From: Flavobacterium xanthum
GTDB lineage: Bacteria > Bacteroidota > Bacteroidia > Flavobacteriales > Flavobacteriaceae
NCBI RefSeq assembly: GCF_900142695.1
Contig: NZ_FRBU01000009.1
Span: 1 to 64,000 of the forward strand
Reading direction: 5' to 3'
Length of the DNA: 64,000 nt
Shown: in pieces, positions 37,933-46,799 of the stretch
Layout: each line of letters opens with the position of its first letter
How positions within the stretch are numbered: position 1 is the stretch's first letter
The notes under the pieces: generated by a model
Databases searched by the model: none
Seen by the model: the letters and a program-made list of their open reading frames with translations, nothing else
Told to the model about the DNA's origin: nothing
Translations under genes and position numbers: made by a program

Positions 37933-39747
37933 TTACGCCAATTTCAATTCGGGGATTTCAATCTCAAATAATTCTAATTTATAGGAATTAAATTGACTAA
38001 GAATCTCTTTTTTAGTACTTTCGAAAAAAGGAGTTATTGAAAATAAATCTTCATAATATTCGATTCCTTGTAGCAAATTATTTTTAAACGAATTCCATTT
38101 TTTAATTTGTCCCAAAGTGATTTCTTCCGTAACTGCTGATATTTCATTTTTCAGATAATCCAAATACATTTTTAACTCTTTCACAAATAGATTTGGTCGA
38201 TTGGTAACCGTCAATACTGATGCGTTTCCATAAATATGCTGCACCATTTTAGACAGTGAAACTTCTTGATCAAAATAAGCCATATTGGGTCCTGGACAAA
38301 TAATGACGCCTTGCGCCTGACCTTTTATTTTAATGTCATTCTCCAAATACGAAGCATTAGCTAACCCCACACAAAGACAGGCTTTCTCCGTAATACTGTT
38401 TTTCTTTTTTTCGAAAACTTCAGCAGTTAAAACATCTTTTTGAAGCAGCAATTCTTCCAGTTTCAAGTCTTGGTATTTCTTAGATGACGTACAAATTCCC
38501 GTGGCATCGTATTCTTTGCTTAACGCCAAAAAGCGTTTGGGGCAGGAACTTCCCGCTTTATTGTCATTAATTCGTTTTTGTTTTAGCGTTTCATTAGTAG
38601 TTCCTCGCAACGTGTTAAAAGGAATTCCCAACGGCGAAATATGACTTAAATACAGATCATCTTCTTTGGCTACAGCCAATAAATCTCTGGTGTGTTTATC
38701 TACCGAAGTGGCTTCAGGAACCAATAAAAACGGCGAACCCCAACCCACAGAATCCACATTATAATTTTCCAATAGAAAATCATGCTCTTCAGCAGTTCCT
38801 ACGCCGCCTTGAACCGTGATTTTTAAATCCAAAGGTTGTTCTGGAACATGTATTTCTTTTTGTGCCAATGCTTTCACCATTAACTCATGCGCAGATTGAA
38901 TCAGTTGTTCTTTTTTCTGTTTAAATTCTTCCAGAATTGGTCCTAATAAATAGCCTTCGGTGGCAAAAGCGTGTCCGCCACAATTCAGTCCGGATTCGAT
39001 TCGGTATTCAGAAACCCAAAGTCCTTTTTTAGCTAAAAAGTTCCCTTGAATCATCGCCGAGCGAAAGTCGCTTACTTTCAGCGTGATTTTCTTCTTCAGT
39101 GCATTATTCGCATCCGGAAAGAAAGCTGAAAAACTTTCGAAATAGCTGTATAATCTTGGATTCATCCCTGCCGATAAAACAACCGAAGATGCTAATGTAC
39201 TGTTTACAAACCCACGCAGCGCAGCATGTGCATCATTAAAAGTAATGGGTAATTGTTCCTCTTTGATGAAATTATCCTTATCCAATTTGGTCATAATATT
39301 AACATCAATATCGCCCGGATAAAGATTTTTCTCCAGATAATTTTTGATATTATCTTTGAAAGCAAAACCGTCTTCCATCAAATTTTGCAAGCCTGCTTTA
39401 ATGGCTGATTTGTTGGGCAACATGGCAATGTAATTTTCCAAAGCTGATTTGCTTTCCGATAATTCCGTTTTGAAATTTTCGAATTTTTCCTTCACGATTT
39501 TGTCTACCAAATTCAGATACGAAGTAATGCGTTCTGCGCGGTAATCGTGAATTTTTTGTGTAATTTCCTGATAGGGTAAATCGAATTTCTTGCTGTAAAA
39601 AGCATTCATTTTTTCGATAAGCTCATCATCCATAATTGAAATAACGGACGATATTCCATATTTAGCTACACGTATCGGACTATCAATAGTATAGGCAAGT
39701 CCCATCACGGGAATATGGAACGTATGAAGGGGATTATTTTCTGTCAT
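37933..39747 (-). CDS. Conserved 604-residue protein of unknown function
   Basis: A large soluble protein without signal peptide or membrane segments. The N-terminus (HIPVMGLAYTIDSPIRVAKY) and ITVQGGVGTAEEHDFLL in the middle resemble the barrel strands and glycine loops of FMN-dependent nitronate monooxygenase-like proteins. The link is weak, and the intervening part is helical. Several cysteines sit in short conserved-looking motifs: LNCGGHAF, SSCPKRF, GICTSS, ACLCVG and IICPGPN. They could bind an Fe-S cluster or other metal. It stands alone with a candidate -7 box at 39834-39841. I would not assign a function. Confidence 0.85.
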   Translation of the reverse strand: MTENNPLHTFHIPVMGLAYTIDSPIRVAKYGISSVISIMDDELIEKMNAFYSKKFDLPYQEITQKIHDYRAERITSYLNLVDKIVKEKFENFKTELSESKSALENYIAMLPNKSAIKAGLQNLMEDGFAFKDNIKNYLEKNLYPGDIDVNIMTKLDKDNFIKEEQLPITFNDAHAALRGFVNSTLASSVVLSAGMNPRLYSYFESFSAFFPDANNALKKKITLKVSDFRSAMIQGNFLAKKGLWVSEYRIESGLNCGGHAFATEGYLLGPILEEFKQKKEQLIQSAHELMVKALAQKEIHVPEQPLDLKITVQGGVGTAEEHDFLLENYNVDSVGWGSPFLLVPEATSVDKHTRDLLAVAKEDDLYLSHISPLGIPFNTLRGTTNETLKQKRINDNKAGSSCPKRFLALSKEYDATGICTSSKKYQDLKLEELLLQKDVLTAEVFEKKKNSITEKACLCVGLANASYLENDIKIKGQAQGVIICPGPNMAYFDQEVSLSKMVQHIYGNASVLTVTNRPNLFVKELKMYLDYLKNEISAVTEEITLGQIKKWNSFKNNLLQGIEYYEDLFSITPFFESTKKEILSQFNSYKLELFEIEIPELKLA

Positions 39748-39980
39748 GTTAAAAATGATTTAATAAATAAACCCCAAAATTCGGGAAACTAAACCGTATA
39801 AAAACTGATAAATATCATGCTTTCAAAACTAGAATCCGGACTTATTTAAGTACATTTTACAGAAAAAAAACAACTTAAAATTCACATTCAATCCTAAAAC
39901 CAAAAAGATAAACTTTTGTTAACGATTAAACTTTTTAGGTACATTCCTATCCTATAACTATAAAACTTAAAACAATACAA

Positions 39981-40445
39981 ATGAAAAAATTATTTATCGT
40001 TGCATTAGTAGTTGTCGGAATGACAAGCTTTGCACAAGAAAGAAAAGCAAGACCAGAAAGAGCCAAAATGGAGCAAATGACTCCAGAGCAAAGAAACCAA
40101 TTGCACTTGAAAAAGATGACTTTGGAATTAGAATTGAATGCTTCTCAACAAAAAGAAATGAGTAAAGTCATTGCTGAACAAACTAATAAAAGAGAAGCCC
40201 GAATGGCTGAAAGAAAAGGCACGAAAGCGGCAACTAAAAAACAACTTACTTCGGAAGAGCTGTTTGCTAAAAAAAGCCAAATGTTAGACGAACAGATTGT
40301 GATGAAAGAGAGAATGAAAAAAATTCTTTCAGCAGACCAATATAAAAAATGGGATGACATGAAAGGGAAAAAGCACAACCGAATGAATCAAAGAATGGCG
40401 CATCATAACGGCAGAAAAGCAGCAAAAATGGGTGATAAAAAATAA
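39981..40445 (+). CDS. Small periplasmic helical protein (Spy/LTXXQ-like)
   Basis: 154 residues. A signal peptide (MKKLFIVALVVVGMTSFAQE) is followed by an almost wholly charged helical chain with MTPEQRNQLHLKKMTLEL and LSADQYKKWDDMKGKK. This pattern recalls Spy/CpxP-type periplasmic chaperones and DUF4890-like Bacteroidetes proteins. The C-terminus is very basic and His/Met-rich (HNRMNQRMAHHNGRKAAKMG), which may bind metal or surfaces. Single gene, ended by the bidirectional hairpin at 40479-40505. Confidence 0.8.
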   Translation: MKKLFIVALVVVGMTSFAQERKARPERAKMEQMTPEQRNQLHLKKMTLELELNASQQKEMSKVIAEQTNKREARMAERKGTKAATKKQLTSEELFAKKSQMLDEQIVMKERMKKILSADQYKKWDDMKGKKHNRMNQRMAHHNGRKAAKMGDKK

Positions 40446-40478
40446 TCCATTTACTTAAACTATTTCATCTTAGTTCAT

Positions 40479-40505
40479 AAAAAAGCCCCGAATTGGGGCT
40501 TTTTT
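40479..40505. terminator. Bidirectional terminator
   Basis: Stem AAAAAAGCCCC (40479-40489) with GGGGCTTTTTT (40495-40505), five-base loop, between the convergent genes ending at 40445 and 40510. Confidence 0.92.
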
Positions 40506-40509
40506 AGGT

Positions 40510-41796
40510 TTAAAATGTTTTAGAAATTTTGTCTATTGCCTGAATAGTGAAATCTAAATCCTCATACGTTAATGCATCGGTAATAAACCACGTTTCGTAT
40601 GCCGAAGGCGCAATGTAGATTCCCTCCTGCAATAAACCGTGAAAGAATTTCTTAAACGTTTCATTATCGCCCTTTGCAGCAGTTTGAAAATCTATCACTG
40701 GCGTTGCATCAAAATGAACTGAAATCATGGAGCCAATGGTATTGATCGTAAACGTAACATTATTTGCTTTCAGCACTTTATCAATTCCTGCAGCCAAATA
40801 GGCTGTTTTCTCTGCTAATCGTTTAAAAATAGCCCGATCACTATCCAATGCTTGTAACATCGCTAATCCTGCGGCCATAGCCAAAGGATTTCCTGACAAT
40901 GTTCCTGCCTGATAAACAGGACCTAGCGGAGCCAGATAATTCATGATTTCGGCACGAGCGGCAAAAGCGCCTACTGGCAAACCTCCTCCAATTACTTTTC
41001 CGAAACAAACGATATCAGCATTTACATTTAGTAATTCTTGAACTCCACCTGCAGCTAACCTGAATCCGGTCATAACCTCATCAAAGATTAATAGAATATC
41101 ATTGTCAGTACACATTTGGCGTAAGCCTGCCAAAAAGCCTTTGTTTGGCGGAATGCAACCCATATTCCCTGCAACTGGTTCAACGATTATCGCTGCAATT
41201 TCATTTTTATTCGCTTCAATTAAAGCCGCTACATTTTCTAAATCGTTGTATGTTGCCAGCAAAGTATCTTTGGCCGTTCCCGCAGTAACTCCCGGACTGT
41301 TTGGCGAACCGAAAGTGATTGCTCCACTTCCCGCTTGGATTAAAAAAGAATCCGAATGACCGTGATAACAGCCGGCAAACTTGATTATTTTATCTTTTTT
41401 GGCAAATCCACGAGCAAGCCTAACTGCGCTCATACAGGCTTCGGTACCGGAATTTACAAATCTAATTTTATCGATATTTGGAACCATCGAAACGGCTAAA
41501 GCTGCAATTTGTGTTTCCAATTCTGTTGGCATTCCAAACGAAGTTCCTAATTTCGCTTTTTCAATTACGGCTTGAACCACTGGTTCGTAAGCATGTCCTA
41601 AAATCATAGGTCCCCAAGAATTGATATAGTCTATCAAACGGTTTCCGTCTTCATCGTACAAATAGGCTCCTTTGGCACTTTTGACAAAAATTGGAGTTCC
41701 ACCCACCGCTTTAAAAGCTCGTACTGGCGAGTTGACACCTCCTGGAATTACTTTTTCTGCTTCAGCAAAAAGCTGACTACTTCTTTTGTATACCAT
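40510..41796 (-). CDS. hemL: Glutamate-1-semialdehyde 2,1-aminomutase
   Basis: 428 residues. This PLP enzyme turns glutamate-1-semialdehyde into 5-aminolevulinate in the C5 route to heme. The N-terminal [20 protein letters not shown] is diagnostic. The PLP lysine is in [15 protein letters not shown], and [13 protein letters not shown] holds the Asp that contacts the pyridine nitrogen. Normal length. It lies 30 bp after the glucosaminidase gene and probably shares its transcript, although the functions differ. No other heme biosynthesis gene is adjacent. Confidence 0.96.
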   Translation of the reverse strand: MVYKRSSQLFAEAEKVIPGGVNSPVRAFKAVGGTPIFVKSAKGAYLYDEDGNRLIDYINSWGPMILGHAYEPVVQAVIEKAKLGTSFGMPTELETQIAALAVSMVPNIDKIRFVNSGTEACMSAVRLARGFAKKDKIIKFAGCYHGHSDSFLIQAGSGAITFGSPNSPGVTAGTAKDTLLATYNDLENVAALIEANKNEIAAIIVEPVAGNMGCIPPNKGFLAGLRQMCTDNDILLIFDEVMTGFRLAAGGVQELLNVNADIVCFGKVIGGGLPVGAFAARAEIMNYLAPLGPVYQAGTLSGNPLAMAAGLAMLQALDSDRAIFKRLAEKTAYLAAGIDKVLKANNVTFTINTIGSMISVHFDATPVIDFQTAAKGDNETFKKFFHGLLQEGIYIAPSAYETWFITDALTYEDLDFTIQAIDKISKTF

Positions 41797-41826
41797 TTAT
41801 GAATTATAAGTTATCATTATTTTAAA

Positions 41827-42738
41827 TTATTTTACGACCAGCTTCTGCCCAATAGAAAGTGTATTGTCAGAGAGATTGTTTTTTTGTTTTAAATCTTCTA
41901 CGCGTACTTCAAATTTTTTAGAAAGCGAATAGAGCGTATCTCCTTTTTGAACTATGTAGGAAGCCAAACTAGTATTGACAGGGTTTCTGGCTTCGATGGT
42001 GAGTTCCTCTACCAGCTGTTTTTCATTGGAAACATAATTAACATCCAAAACCTGATTGTCATATTGATATAAATTGTACCGCTCAATATAAGAGATTAAT
42101 TTATCTGGATATTTGGGGTCTGTTGCGTATCCCGCGGTTCGAAGTCCTCTGGCCCATGATTTATAATCGCCTTTTGAAAATCCAAAAAGTTTTGCATACC
42201 TGCTTCTTCCGGTTAAAAACACAGCATGATCCTTAAACGATTCCGATGGATTATCATATTTTCTAAAACACTCTTGTGCTGCATCATCATCATGTTTGAC
42301 ACTATCTCCGGTCCAACCTACATGACACTTTATACCAAAATGATTATTGGCATTCATCGCTAGATCGCCTCTTCCTGCACCCGATTCTAAAATTCCTTGT
42401 GCCAATATAATACTTGCTGGGATTCCGTAATTTCGCATATTTCCCATTGCCACATCTTTATATTGAGAAATATAAACGCGAACAACATCGTTTGTGACTA
42501 CGGTTCTTGAAGTAGAAACAATTGTTTCCGTATCATTCCTTTTAGATTCCGCCTTGATTGGAATTGACGCGCTGCTTTTTGTTCTATTTGGGGTAATTGT
42601 GTTTGTCTTTCTGACCGTCCTGACGACCTCCTTTTTTGATTTTAAAGGTGCTTTTTTTGTGGTTACAATAACTGGCTTGGTGGCGGTACAGCCTATTAAA
42701 GTAAGTAGGGTAAAAAGGAGTAGGATTTTTTTAAACAT
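41827..42738 (-). CDS. Lipoprotein glucosaminidase with LysM domain
   Basis: 303 residues. Lipobox LLTLIGCTAT (Cys about 17), then a basic Ser/Thr-rich linker. A GH73-type glucosaminidase domain (about 90-225) follows, with SIILAQGILESGAGRGDLA carrying the expected catalytic Glu and NNHFGIKC. A single C-terminal LysM (YIVQKGDTLYSLSKKFEV) binds peptidoglycan. It should cleave N-acetylglucosaminyl bonds in the cell wall. The gene overlaps the upstream PLP-enzyme gene by 8 bp and precedes hemL by 30 bp. Confidence 0.92.
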   Translation of the reverse strand: MFKKILLLFTLLTLIGCTATKPVIVTTKKAPLKSKKEVVRTVRKTNTITPNRTKSSASIPIKAESKRNDTETIVSTSRTVVTNDVVRVYISQYKDVAMGNMRNYGIPASIILAQGILESGAGRGDLAMNANNHFGIKCHVGWTGDSVKHDDDAAQECFRKYDNPSESFKDHAVFLTGRSRYAKLFGFSKGDYKSWARGLRTAGYATDPKYPDKLISYIERYNLYQYDNQVLDVNYVSNEKQLVEELTIEARNPVNTSLASYIVQKGDTLYSLSKKFEVRVEDLKQKNNLSDNTLSIGQKLVVK

Positions 42739-43627
42739 AGGTATCTATTGTTGGTAACTGTTTGTTTTTTAATTTAATATTCATTCCTTGAATTCCCTGA
42801 ATTCCTCCAGTGTGGATCATTAAAATTTTTGATTCTGCAGGGAAATAATTTTTTTGTATCAAATCTATAACGCCAAAAACCATCTTTCCAGTATAAATAG
42901 GATCCAAAGGAATATGGTTTTCAGCATTAAAGTGATTTATAAATAGCACTAGTTCTGCATTTATTTTTCCATATCCACCAAAATGATAGTCCGATATTAG
43001 CTCCCAATTCTCATTTTGAGCAAAATTACGAATTTCCTCTTTTAAAAAATCCCCTTTTAATGCAGGAAAACCTAAAACTTTTTGATGAGGCAAAGCACTA
43101 TTAATTAATCCTGAAATGGTTCCGCCAGTCCCTATGGAACAACAAATATAATCAAAATCAGTATCTTCGTGCGTAATTATTTCCTCGCAGCCTTTGATCG
43201 CTAGCGCATTTGTTCCGCCTTCTGGAATTAGATAAAAATTGCCGAATTTTTGTTTCAAATTTTCGATAAAAGACACTTCACTTTTCAATCGGTATTCTTC
43301 CCGAGAAATAAATTCCAGTTGCATACCACAATTTTGGGCAAATAACAAAGTGGGATTTTCATTGACTTTCTGCGCTAATTCATCTCCCCTAATGATTCCA
43401 ATAGTTTTGAATCCTCGTTCTTTACCTGCAAAAGCTACTGCAGCAATATGATTGGAAAAAGCACCTCCAAAAGTAAGCAAGGTTTGTTGATTCTCTGCCT
43501 TGGCTTGAAGTAAATTGTATTTGAGCTTTCTAAACTTATTTCCAGAAACAAAGGGATGAATCAAATCTTCTCTTTTGATTTGTACTGAAATAGAGTTCGA
43601 AAATGATGTTATCAACTTTTGATTCAA
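42731..43627 (-). CDS. ACC deaminase / D-cysteine desulfhydrase family PLP enzyme
   Basis: 298 residues. The fold-type II PLP family signature VQIKREDLIHPFVSGNKFRKL places the PLP lysine in SGNKFRK; GGAFSNHIAAVA and SIGTGGTISGLI bind the substrate and the phosphate. Members either open 1-aminocyclopropane-1-carboxylate or release H2S from D-cysteine; the motifs alone do not decide. It is somewhat shorter than typical (about 330). The start codon appears to be TTG, 18 bp after a strong -7 box; no in-frame ATG exists between them. First gene of a three-gene leftward unit with the glucosaminidase and hemL genes. Confidence 0.85.
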   Translation of the reverse strand: MNQKLITSFSNSISVQIKREDLIHPFVSGNKFRKLKYNLLQAKAENQQTLLTFGGAFSNHIAAVAFAGKERGFKTIGIIRGDELAQKVNENPTLLFAQNCGMQLEFISREEYRLKSEVSFIENLKQKFGNFYLIPEGGTNALAIKGCEEIITHEDTDFDYICCSIGTGGTISGLINSALPHQKVLGFPALKGDFLKEEIRNFAQNENWELISDYHFGGYGKINAELVLFINHFNAENHIPLDPIYTGKMVFGVIDLIQKNYFPAESKILMIHTGGIQGIQGMNIKLKNKQLPTIDTYV

Positions 43628-43644
43628 AGGAATTGCTTTTGGTA

Positions 43645-43676
43645 CAAAGGTAAAGTTTAAATATAAAAAAATGCAA
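43645..43676 (-). promoter_or_regulatory. Promoter of the PLP-enzyme/glucosaminidase/hemL unit
   Basis: On the leftward strand, TTG (43676-43674), about 21 bp, then TACCTTTG (43652-43645), matching the Bacteroidetes -33/-7 consensus. The -33 part lies within the terminator hairpin of the upstream T9SS cargo gene (43667-43696). Confidence 0.6.
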
Positions 43677-43696
43677 CCAGTTCAGATTGCATTTTT
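43667..43696 (-). terminator. Terminator of the T9SS cargo gene
   Basis: Stem AAAAATGCAA (43667-43676) with TTGCATTTTT (43687-43696); read leftward it ends in a T-rich tract. It lies 18 bp after the stop of the gene at 43715-45547. Confidence 0.8.
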
Positions 43697-43714
43697 GAAT
43701 TATTTTAATCCGTT

Positions 43715-45547
43715 TTAGTTTTTAATGATCACTTTTTTGCCAACCACTCTTTTATCTTTGGAAGCCAACTTAGCAATGTAAATTCCATCTGCTAATCCAG
43801 AAGTAGAAAATTGATACGAGGCATTCACTCCTAAATCTTTTTTGACAAAAATCAATTTACCCGCTACGTCATAAAGACCAAAAGTATCAAGATCCATAAG
43901 TAAAGGGTTACCAATCATTACATTTTTAGTTGGATTATTTTGAAAAATTACAAAATTTTCTTTTGCTGCATCATCAATACCCAAAGTACCGTTGTTTTTA
44001 AATGATATTTCAAACTGTGAGTTATTTTCGCCCGCTGGCAAATCTAATTCATGAAAATCATTTACAATATCAAAGTAGGTATTTTTCACTTTGTCGTGCA
44101 AATAAACCGCATTTGCGCCACTAAAGTTGACCATTTCTTTTACTGTAATTTTGTAATTGGCTGGTTTGTCATTTCTAAAACCAATTGCAATTTTTTTATC
44201 CATATCAAAATTTACAGCATTAATAATAAACTCTGAGCCTTCAATGACAAAGTAAACATCTGACTGGATATTATCTCCAGAGGACATCGCATCCATGGCA
44301 CGGTCGACTCCATCAGTTGCTTCAGGAATTAATGCCAAAGCCAATTGACGCACACCTTGATTATTCATCAAAGTATTGAATCTTATTTGTGGTGTTGGAG
44401 CCATACTTACCGTCGCATAATCAAATCCGGACACTGCTTGTATTGCAGTCATAAAACCCGTAGCACTTTTTGTTTTTACAGTACTCATCATTTTACTTGG
44501 AGACTCAACAGGTGGCGTTTCTCTAACAAACGCTCTGTAAACATTTTTCATCTGTACCACTCCATTTGCAGCACCATCAATTAAAAACCCTTGCCCTATT
44601 GGCGAAAAACGTCTTTCATAATTAGCCCCATTTACACCAGCCGTTCCTTCATTTCCAGAACCATCATAAGAATAAAATGTCGCTGGGACATAAATTCCAG
44701 TAGTTCCTAAATCTCCCGGAGCGAACGTCCCATAACCCCCTTTATAGTCTGCAATAAAGTGCGAATTCACAGTAGGATCTTGCTCCCAAAAATAAGCAAT
44801 ACCAGTACAATTTGTTTCAGCAGATAGAAAAGCAGATAAATCAATTGCAGAAGGATACGGATTACCAGTCAAAGTAAATTGCGCGGTTGCCACTGGTATC
44901 GAAATGGTACCATCGTTTGGCTTCCCTCTAAAATCATAACGCTGTTGGCTTCCCGGATTATTTTGAACTCCATTAACTGTAAATACATTAGTCCCTGACG
45001 TTCCTTTCATTGTGAATCCTTCTCCAGCATTTAGACTAGAACTAGATCCCACCTGAATCCAATTAGAATATTCCGATGAAGCTGTTAATTTATTGATCCA
45101 AAAAGGAGCTATGGCTAACGGACTTGCAGTCCCATCATAGTTGTTCATAGGCAACATAGAAGGCTCTTTGAAAGTGATCAAACCGTCAATGTCCTTTAGT
45201 TGCGTCACTCCAAATGGCGAATTTCCGGCAGTTGCAATACTCCCTCCTACAGGCGAACACCAATAGTTATATTGAAAATTATTTGTTGATCCTTTTTGAA
45301 AAACAGACAAACTACCGACTCCTTTATTTGCTCCAACACTTGTTGAACCTTGTAAAAGCTGTGCGTTTTCCCTCAAATAAAAAGAACTAGTAGCGGCATT
45401 TAACGCTAAATCTTGCCCAATATAAACCACCTCGTTGCTGGCAAAAACGGAACTATTAGCGCTAACATACATTTGGGCTTCAATGGAGTTTTGAATTAAA
45501 AGTACTGTTGCTAATACCATTATTTTTTTAAGTAGTTCTCTTTCCAT
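43715..45547 (-). CDS. Secreted protein with T9SS type A sorting domain
   Basis: 610 residues. A signal peptide ends near QNSIEAQ. The last 75 residues form a T9SS type A C-terminal domain: FVIFQNNPTKNVMIG, LYDVAGKLIFVKKD and SGLADGIYIAKLASKD with KKVIIKN at the end. Such domains direct export through the type IX machinery and surface attachment or release. The central part is Gly/Asn/Ser-rich, with repeated blocks such as GNPYPSAIDLSAF that I have seen in other flavobacterial surface proteins. No catalytic domain is recognised; an adhesin-like or structural role is possible. Confidence 0.88.
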   Translation of the reverse strand: MERELLKKIMVLATVLLIQNSIEAQMYVSANSSVFASNEVVYIGQDLALNAATSSFYLRENAQLLQGSTSVGANKGVGSLSVFQKGSTNNFQYNYWCSPVGGSIATAGNSPFGVTQLKDIDGLITFKEPSMLPMNNYDGTASPLAIAPFWINKLTASSEYSNWIQVGSSSSLNAGEGFTMKGTSGTNVFTVNGVQNNPGSQQRYDFRGKPNDGTISIPVATAQFTLTGNPYPSAIDLSAFLSAETNCTGIAYFWEQDPTVNSHFIADYKGGYGTFAPGDLGTTGIYVPATFYSYDGSGNEGTAGVNGANYERRFSPIGQGFLIDGAANGVVQMKNVYRAFVRETPPVESPSKMMSTVKTKSATGFMTAIQAVSGFDYATVSMAPTPQIRFNTLMNNQGVRQLALALIPEATDGVDRAMDAMSSGDNIQSDVYFVIEGSEFIINAVNFDMDKKIAIGFRNDKPANYKITVKEMVNFSGANAVYLHDKVKNTYFDIVNDFHELDLPAGENNSQFEISFKNNGTLGIDDAAKENFVIFQNNPTKNVMIGNPLLMDLDTFGLYDVAGKLIFVKKDLGVNASYQFSTSGLADGIYIAKLASKDKRVVGKKVIIKN

Positions 45548-45983
45548 AATCGTGTAAATTAATTGCGTTAATGCTAATTTTTTTGTTTTAAATACGATAT
45601 TCCTTATAAGAACAAGACTGCTTTAAAGTCTAAAAATGAATCCGTTAGACCTAAAAAACAGATCTGCTAATCCAAGTAACCGTTTTGCTTTTGATATTAC
45701 AAATACAAAACCTCGTATTTTTATCTAAAATTACAATAAAAAGACAATAGCAAACGTCATTAATACCGATAAAAAGTATAAATAATCGTTTAAATACATC
45801 TTTTTATATTTTAAATAATTATTTTCTTATAAAATTAATTTGAATAAAAATCGGAAATTGTCCAAATACAGACTCGAAAAAAAATGATCAAAAACCACTA
45901 AAAATGAGAATTTAAATAGGGGGAACTTTAAATAGAGTGCACTTTAGAAAAGAGGTGCCAAAAGTATAAAAATAGTACTACAG
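45548..45983. other. 436-bp AT-rich intergenic region
   Basis: Very AT-rich, with no credible frame, hairpin terminator or consensus promoter box recognised on either strand. It presumably carries the promoter of the leftward T9SS cargo gene. Confidence 0.4.
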
Positions 45984-46325
45984 TTATTTTTTATGCAGCA
46001 CTACATACTCTATAAACCGGAAGAAAGATCTTCTAGCCAGATATTTATTATTCTTTTCGTTAGCATAAGCTTCTCTTTCAAAACTAATGTTTCTGTAGGC
46101 GAGATTGGCGCTTTTATATTGGAACAAACGAAAAATATATTCTAATAGGTACCAAATAAAGAACGGCACGATTAAAAGTTCTACTTGCTGACGAAGATGG
46201 ATTTTTTCGTGATTAATCAGAATAATATCTTTTAAATCTTCCCGATATTTTAACAATACAAACGGAAATAGAGTGACACCGCGATATCCTTTCGGAATTA
46301 AATATTTAGCAACAATTAGAAACAT
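45984..46325 (-). CDS. Small membrane protein with HExxH-like motif, unknown function
   Basis: 113 residues. The segment IILINHEKIHLRQQVELL holds an HEKIH motif like the zinc site of M56/BlaR-type or other gluzincin peptidases. A hydrophobic stretch (LIVPFFIWYLLEYIFRLF) follows directly, and then FEREAYANEKN, in which a Glu could serve as third ligand. The chain is far shorter than a full M56 peptidase. A compact membrane metallopeptidase is possible but unproven. The gene is divergent from the DUF5522 gene. Confidence 0.7.
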   Translation of the reverse strand: MFLIVAKYLIPKGYRGVTLFPFVLLKYREDLKDIILINHEKIHLRQQVELLIVPFFIWYLLEYIFRLFQYKSANLAYRNISFEREAYANEKNNKYLARRSFFRFIEYVVLHKK

Positions 46326-46448
46326 TCGCTATAAAATTTATAAATTTGTATTGATAAAGGCGTATCCTTTAATCAAAAACGCAATCGTTTGAGAGATGCG
46401 GTTAATTGAAAAAGTAGGTACTACGCACACCACAGAACAATCCCAATT

Positions 46449-46625
46449 ATGATTGAACAAAGTAAGGAAAATAAAATGACAGAAGGGGAAGATTTCTATT
46501 ACACTCCGGAAGGATACAAATGTTTTACTGAAAAGCACCATTTAAAAAGGGGTTATTGCTGTAAAAGCGGTTGTAGACATTGTCCGTATGGTTTTGATAA
46601 AAAAACAGGAACCAATAAAAAGTAA
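46449..46625 (+). CDS. DUF5522 family small Cys-rich protein
   Basis: 58 residues, shorter than most gene-calling cut-offs. It reads EGEDFYYTPEGYKCFTEKHH followed by KRGYCCKSGCRHCPYGFD, the hallmark of DUF5522 proteins. The four clustered Cys with His suggest a zinc- or Fe-S-binding knuckle. A second in-frame ATG nine codons in (46476) is an alternative start. It stands between a leftward membrane protein gene and the urocanate hydratase gene, divergent from the former. Function unknown. Confidence 0.82.
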   Translation: MIEQSKENKMTEGEDFYYTPEGYKCFTEKHHLKRGYCCKSGCRHCPYGFDKKTGTNKK

Positions 46626-46799
46626 GCATCCTTACTAAACAAATCAACAAAAATGGATATTTGTTCCCAGAAATATCGAATCAAAATTCACAAATCCTAC
46701 CACAGGTCGGATATTCGTTATCCTTAGTTGTTACATTTTTAAGAAGTAAAAGCTTCTTTAACAAATCAACATAAAAAAATAACGAATCAACAGCTAAAC

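Noticed and set aside
46338..46541. Leftward 67-codon frame
   Set aside because: It is antisense to the DUF5522 gene and has no recognisable features.
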